DNA from: Lentisphaeria bacterium
Lineage (GTDB): Bacteria > Verrucomicrobiota > Lentisphaeria > Oligosphaerales > Lenti-02
Assembly (NCBI GenBank): GCA_023145395.1
Contig: JAGLDW010000948.1
Span: 1-23,494, forward strand
Direction of reading: 5' to 3'
DNA: 23,494 nucleotides
Under the pieces are notes generated by a model. The model did not search any database. It was not told the DNA's origin and was given only the letters and a program-made list of their open reading frames with translations. A program made the translations under genes and the position numbers. Positions 20,711 to 23,494 of the stretch are shown here, in pieces; position 1 is the first letter of the stretch, and the number at the start of each line of letters is the position of its first letter.

Positions 20711-22303
20711 TCATTCGGGGATGAACATCTGCCTGTCGCCTGCCTTCGACGGCAAGTCCTCGGCCCGGTCAAGTTCGAAGGCCTGCCGGTAGCAACGCCA
20801 TCGCGCGTCGCCGTTCACCACGGAAGCCAGACGCACGCGCATGGCTCTGCGCACGTGGCTTAGATCAGCATTGTCGATATGATTCACATGACACGGATCG
20901 TCGAGATCGTACAACTCGTCGATGAAGGAAGAGGCATTGTAGACATAGCGAAAATGCCCCTCCGCAGAGCGCCCGTGGATGGCGACGGCGGGATTCGGTG
21001 CGACATGCCAGCCCGCCTCAAAGACAAAGGGGGTCTCGCGTTCGGCGCCAGGCGTCGCCATCAAGTCGAGTAGACTGGTCCCGTCAAGGCGCGCGCACGG
21101 GCACACTCCGGCCATGCCGAGAAGTGTGGGGGCAACATCCAGCAAGGACACATCGGTATCCACATGCAGTCCCCGTCTCTCACAGCCGGGAAGCTTCAAG
21201 CACATGGGAATGCGCGCGACCTTTGGGTGTCCATATACGCCCTTGTCGACCAACCCCCGCTCCAGATTCATCTCCCCGTGGTCGGCGGTCAGCAGAACGA
21301 CACTTTCCTCGTAGAGGCCAAGCTCCTTCAACCCGCCCACGAAACGAGCCAGCGCAGCGTCAATAACCTCCATCTGGAGCATATTGGCGATTTGGTAGTC
21401 CCGGGCCACGCGCTGGTCGAACAGCCCCCAGCTCCGTTCGTAGGTCGTGTAGATCTTCGGCTCTGGTCCGGCGCCACCGAACCCACGTTCCTGCCAGGAC
21501 ACGTAGCCTGGGGGCAGAGGCACGTCTTCCCGCAAGACCTGCTCCCGGTCCTCCATTCCCGAGGGAATCATGAAGGGCTGGTGCGGCGCGAACAAGTCGA
21601 GCTGAAGATAGCAGGCTTGCCCCTCGTCGCCACGACCCCGTAGGCTGCGCAACGTGGACAGAGCCCGTTCGACAAGGTAGTGGGGATAGGTGCCAGCCAT
21701 CGGAAAGGATTCTCCATCATCCTGCTCGAGCCATCCCCCGTACAGGTTCCCCACGGATTCACCATCCGTCGCGACTCCCTGGATCTTCCGCGCCAACCGA
21801 AACCCATCGACACCTAGCCCACGCAGATACTCGTGGTACTCGGGGTCGTCATACAGTGGGGGTGCCCAGCGATTCCAGGGGCTGCAACTTTCCCCGAACA
21901 CGCGCATGAAGGAAGCTGTGCCAATATGACTCTTGCCGACGTGACCCATGACATAGCCAGCGGCTTTCAGGTAGTCAGGATAGATCGGATCGTCCGCCCT
22001 CAGTTCGACTTCGGCGCCATCGTGGGCGCGCTCCTCGTTCACAGTGATGTAGGGATAGCGCCCTGTGAACAGGGATGCGCGACTCGGGCCGCAGAGCGGA
22101 GAGACGGAAAACGCATTGTCGAAGCAGACGCTGTCAGCCACAAGCGCATCCCATGCAGGCATGCGCATGGCACCGCGACAGGGACTCGGCTCCCGATGAA
22201 ACTCGGGCGGTATCATGTCCACTGTGAATACAAAGACATGGGGTCGTCTGACGTCCGCCAATTCGTATGGATTGACACCCCGCCTTGCGTCGAGAAAATG
22301 CAT
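20711..22303 (-). CDS. Type I sulfatase (formylglycine-dependent), second copy
   Basis: A 530-residue sulfatase from ATG 22303, which has AAAGGGG 7 nt upstream and a promoter-like pair behind it. An alternative TTG at 22387 adds 28 residues resembling a signal peptide but lacking basic residues and a ribosome site. Motifs: HVFVFTVDMIPPEF with the first metal Asp (only one Asp where many sulfatases have two), CGPSRASLFTG (Cys71, to become formylglycine), GHVGKSHIG (Lys, His), DLFAPHQPF (His), LLTADHGEMN (Asp-His), and the Lys of YGHPKVARIPM. It is distant from the other sulfatase in this window. It is divergent from the Gfo/Idh/MocA oxidoreductase. The substrate is unknown; the protein may be cytoplasmic if the short start is right. 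Confidence 0.87.
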   Translation of the reverse strand: MHFLDARRGVNPYELADVRRPHVFVFTVDMIPPEFHREPSPCRGAMRMPAWDALVADSVCFDNAFSVSPLCGPSRASLFTGRYPYITVNEERAHDGAEVELRADDPIYPDYLKAAGYVMGHVGKSHIGTASFMRVFGESCSPWNRWAPPLYDDPEYHEYLRGLGVDGFRLARKIQGVATDGESVGNLYGGWLEQDDGESFPMAGTYPHYLVERALSTLRSLRGRGDEGQACYLQLDLFAPHQPFMIPSGMEDREQVLREDVPLPPGYVSWQERGFGGAGPEPKIYTTYERSWGLFDQRVARDYQIANMLQMEVIDAALARFVGGLKELGLYEESVVLLTADHGEMNLERGLVDKGVYGHPKVARIPMCLKLPGCERRGLHVDTDVSLLDVAPTLLGMAGVCPCARLDGTSLLDLMATPGAERETPFVFEAGWHVAPNPAVAIHGRSAEGHFRYVYNASSFIDELYDLDDPCHVNHIDNADLSHVRRAMRVRLASVVNGDARWRCYRQAFELDRAEDLPSKAGDRQMFIPE

Positions 22304-22401
22304 GTCGCCGCCCCTTTGTTGGTCTGCACCTGCAACGAGGAGTACTGTACCCACGACACAGAGCGACGCCAATGCACTGGGAACCAACAGGAGTCGGCAC
22401 G
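22304..22401. promoter_or_regulatory. Divergent control region, sulfatase / oxidoreductase
   Basis: Leftward: TTGGCG (22372-22367), 17-nt spacer, TACAGT (22349-22344), start near 22337, then AAAGGGG before ATG 22303. Rightward: AGGAG about 9 nt before ATG 22402; TTGGTC and TACTGT with an 18-nt spacer are a weak candidate. If the alternative TTG start at 22387 were used, only 14 bp would separate the two divergent start codons and the promoter would fall inside the gene. Confidence 0.4.
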
Positions 22402-23379
22402 ATGACGGAAAAGATACGCTGGGGAATCATTGGAACGGGCATGATCGCACGCACGTTCGCAAAGAACCTGACCGATTCGACCTACGGCGTGAAGCAGGCT
22501 GTGGGAAGCCGGGACCTGACAAAGGCCCAGGCATTCGCCACCGAAAACGGCATTGCCAAGGCCCACGGCTCCTATGAAGCGCTCTACGGGGATCCGACCG
22601 TGGACGCCGTCTATGTCGCCACACCCCACCCTTGCCACCACCAGCCCGTCATGGCTGCCCTGGCGGCGGGGAAACACGTGCTCTGCGAGAAACCCCTGGG
22701 GGTGACGGAGCGGGAGTGCAGGGAGATGGTGGCCGCAGCCAACGAGGCAGGCATGACATTGCTCGAGGCCTTCATGTACCGCGTCCATCCCCAGACCCAG
22801 CTCATCCAACAAGTGCTCGGAGAGGGCAGGATCGGCCGAGTGTGCACCATTCGCAGTTCCTTCTGCTACGGCTTGGGGGATGCCTACAATGTGCGCACGG
22901 ACCTCTCGTTGCGGGGAGGTGGCCTTTACGACGTGGGCTGCTATTGCATCAACTTCAGCCGAATGGCGGCGGGCCGGGAGCCGGACGACATCACCGCAGT
23001 GTGGACCCTTGGGGAAGAGACCCGCGTCGATGAGAACCTGGCGGCGGCGCTACACTTCCCCAACGGCATCGTCGCTCTCTTCGACGTGGGGGTTCGCAGC
23101 GCGGGAGGCGTATCAGCCGAAATCCTCGGCACTGACGGTTCGCTGTTCATCCCCAAGCCGTGGAGCCCCAACTCGAAACATGCCGAGATCGAGCTGCGCC
23201 TCAAGGGAAAACCCGCGGAGATGCTCACCGTGAAGGATGGAGGCGTCAGCTTCCAACTTGAGGCTGACCACTTTGCCCAGGTCGTCGCCGGAGACTGCGA
23301 GCCGCTCATCCCAGCCACGAACGCCATCGGAAACGCCGTGGTCATGGATAAAATCTGGCACCGCATGCACAGCGGCTGA
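22402..23379 (+). CDS. Gfo/Idh/MocA-family NAD(P)-dependent oxidoreductase
   Basis: A 325-residue enzyme of usual family length. The dinucleotide-binding loop is WGIIGTGMIARTFA (residues 7-20), then YGDPTVDAVYVATPHPCHH, and the catalytic EKP lysine in HVLCEKPLGVTERE. The C-terminal alpha/beta domain opens MTLLEAFMYRVHPQTQ and includes GGGLYDVGCYCINFSRM, the usual D-x-G-x-(Y/H) block with an active-site Asp. Such enzymes oxidise or reduce sugars, inositols or dihydrodiols; this one resembles the dihydrodiol-dehydrogenase/glucose-fructose-oxidoreductase subgroup. ATG 22402 has AGGAG 9 nt upstream. Pairing with a sulfatase suggests sugar catabolism after desulfation. Two hairpin repeats lie just downstream. 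Confidence 0.9.
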   Translation: MTEKIRWGIIGTGMIARTFAKNLTDSTYGVKQAVGSRDLTKAQAFATENGIAKAHGSYEALYGDPTVDAVYVATPHPCHHQPVMAALAAGKHVLCEKPLGVTERECREMVAAANEAGMTLLEAFMYRVHPQTQLIQQVLGEGRIGRVCTIRSSFCYGLGDAYNVRTDLSLRGGGLYDVGCYCINFSRMAAGREPDDITAVWTLGEETRVDENLAAALHFPNGIVALFDVGVRSAGGVSAEILGTDGSLFIPKPWSPNSKHAEIELRLKGKPAEMLTVKDGGVSFQLEADHFAQVVAGDCEPLIPATNAIGNAVVMDKIWHRMHSG

Positions 23380-23395
23380 CAGGTTTGTCCGGATT

Positions 23396-23430
23396 CCCGC
23401 CGCCGGGCTTGTCCCGGTGGAGCGATGATT
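23396..23430. repeat. Dispersed GC-rich hairpin repeat, copy 2
   Basis: CCGCCGGG (23400-23407), loop CTTGT, CCCGGTGG (23413-23420), then AGCGATGATTGACA. An 8-bp stem with one G-U pair. It begins 16 bp after the oxidoreductase stop codon, so it may also act as a 3'-end hairpin. It matches copy 1 across stem and tail. Confidence 0.65.
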
Positions 23431-23466
23431 GACAGCTACTGAGCGGACGGCGCCCTTTCTCTCCTC

Positions 23467-23494
23467 CGCCACCACCGGGCTTGCCCCGGTGGGG
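23467..23494. repeat. Dispersed GC-rich hairpin repeat, copy 3 (runs to window edge)
   Basis: CCACCGGG (23472-23479), loop CTTGC, CCCGGTGG (23485-23492): a perfect 8-bp stem. It begins with the same CGCCACCACCGGG as copy 1; the downstream tail lies outside the window. Its start is 71 bp after the start of copy 2, so the two form a close direct pair. Confidence 0.6.

Noticed and set aside
22304..22387. TTG start adding a signal-peptide-like leader to the second sulfatase
   Set aside because: It has no ribosome site, no basic residues before the hydrophobic stretch, and would leave 14 bp to the divergent start codon. ATG 22303 has AAAGGGG and a promoter-like pair upstream. Kept as an alternative only.
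1..23494. CRISPR array, tRNA/rRNA genes, integrase, transposase or phage genes
   Set aside because: No evenly spaced direct repeats with unique spacers, no cloverleaf-like or rRNA-like sequence, and no mobile-element protein motifs were seen. The three short hairpin repeats are too few and irregular for a CRISPR.

Overview
The window is GC-rich bacterial chromosome with dense coding on both strands, short intergenic gaps and many 1-23 nt overlaps. No rRNA, tRNA, CRISPR, transposase or phage gene was recognised. Two sulfatases, a PocR/AraC-type regulator, GspG/GspH pseudopilins, a Gfo/Idh/MocA oxidoreductase and membrane-anchored beta-propellers together suggest a heterotrophic member of the PVC group (Kiritimatiellota/Lentisphaerota/Verrucomicrobiota-like). 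That placement is inference from gene content only.

Layout. (1) 3-743: 3' part of a lipoate-protein ligase, convergent with (2) a leftward block 4845-758 encoding an exported unknown protein, a beta-ketoacyl-synthase-like protein without catalytic Cys, the tRNA ct6A dehydratase TcdA and a PocR-AraC regulator. (3) A rightward four-gene overlapping cluster, 5084-8267: two membrane-anchored beta-propellers, a 66-residue Tat-signal peptide with four clustered cysteines, and a Tat-signal ferredoxin with ligands for four [4Fe-4S] clusters. This looks like a small extracytoplasmic redox module. (4) A leftward block 10559-8283: NitT/TauT-type permease and ATPase plus an amidohydrolase, with no substrate-binding protein in view. 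(5) A rightward block 10750-15687: DUF6941-like protein, GspF, GspG, GspH, the tRNA t6A methyltransferase TrmO and a sulfatase, ending at a strong hairpin. (6) A leftward six-gene operon 20595-15742: duplicated DUF350 protein, Arg/Ser-rich membrane protein, acidic DUF4178/DUF2491-like (YjfK-like) protein, DUF2170 (YjfI), PspA/IM30 (YjfJ) and a K+-channel-like protein. (7) A second sulfatase (leftward, 22303-20711) divergent from a Gfo/Idh/MocA oxidoreductase (22402-23379).

The most notable system is block 6, a variant of the yjfIJKL-type phage-shock-protein-like envelope-stress locus, joined to an ion channel with a degenerate nucleotide-binding motif and to an uncharacterised low-complexity membrane protein. 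A sigma70-like promoter (TTGTAC-N17-TATAGT) lies just upstream of its first gene. Second is block 3, including the four-Cys Tat micro-protein.

Other points: both enzymes that further modify t6A37 in tRNA (TcdA and TrmO) occur in one window; long G homopolymers lie inside the araC-like gene and at the permease/ATPase junction; and three copies of a short GC-rich hairpin repeat occur, one of them inside the Psp-like operon.
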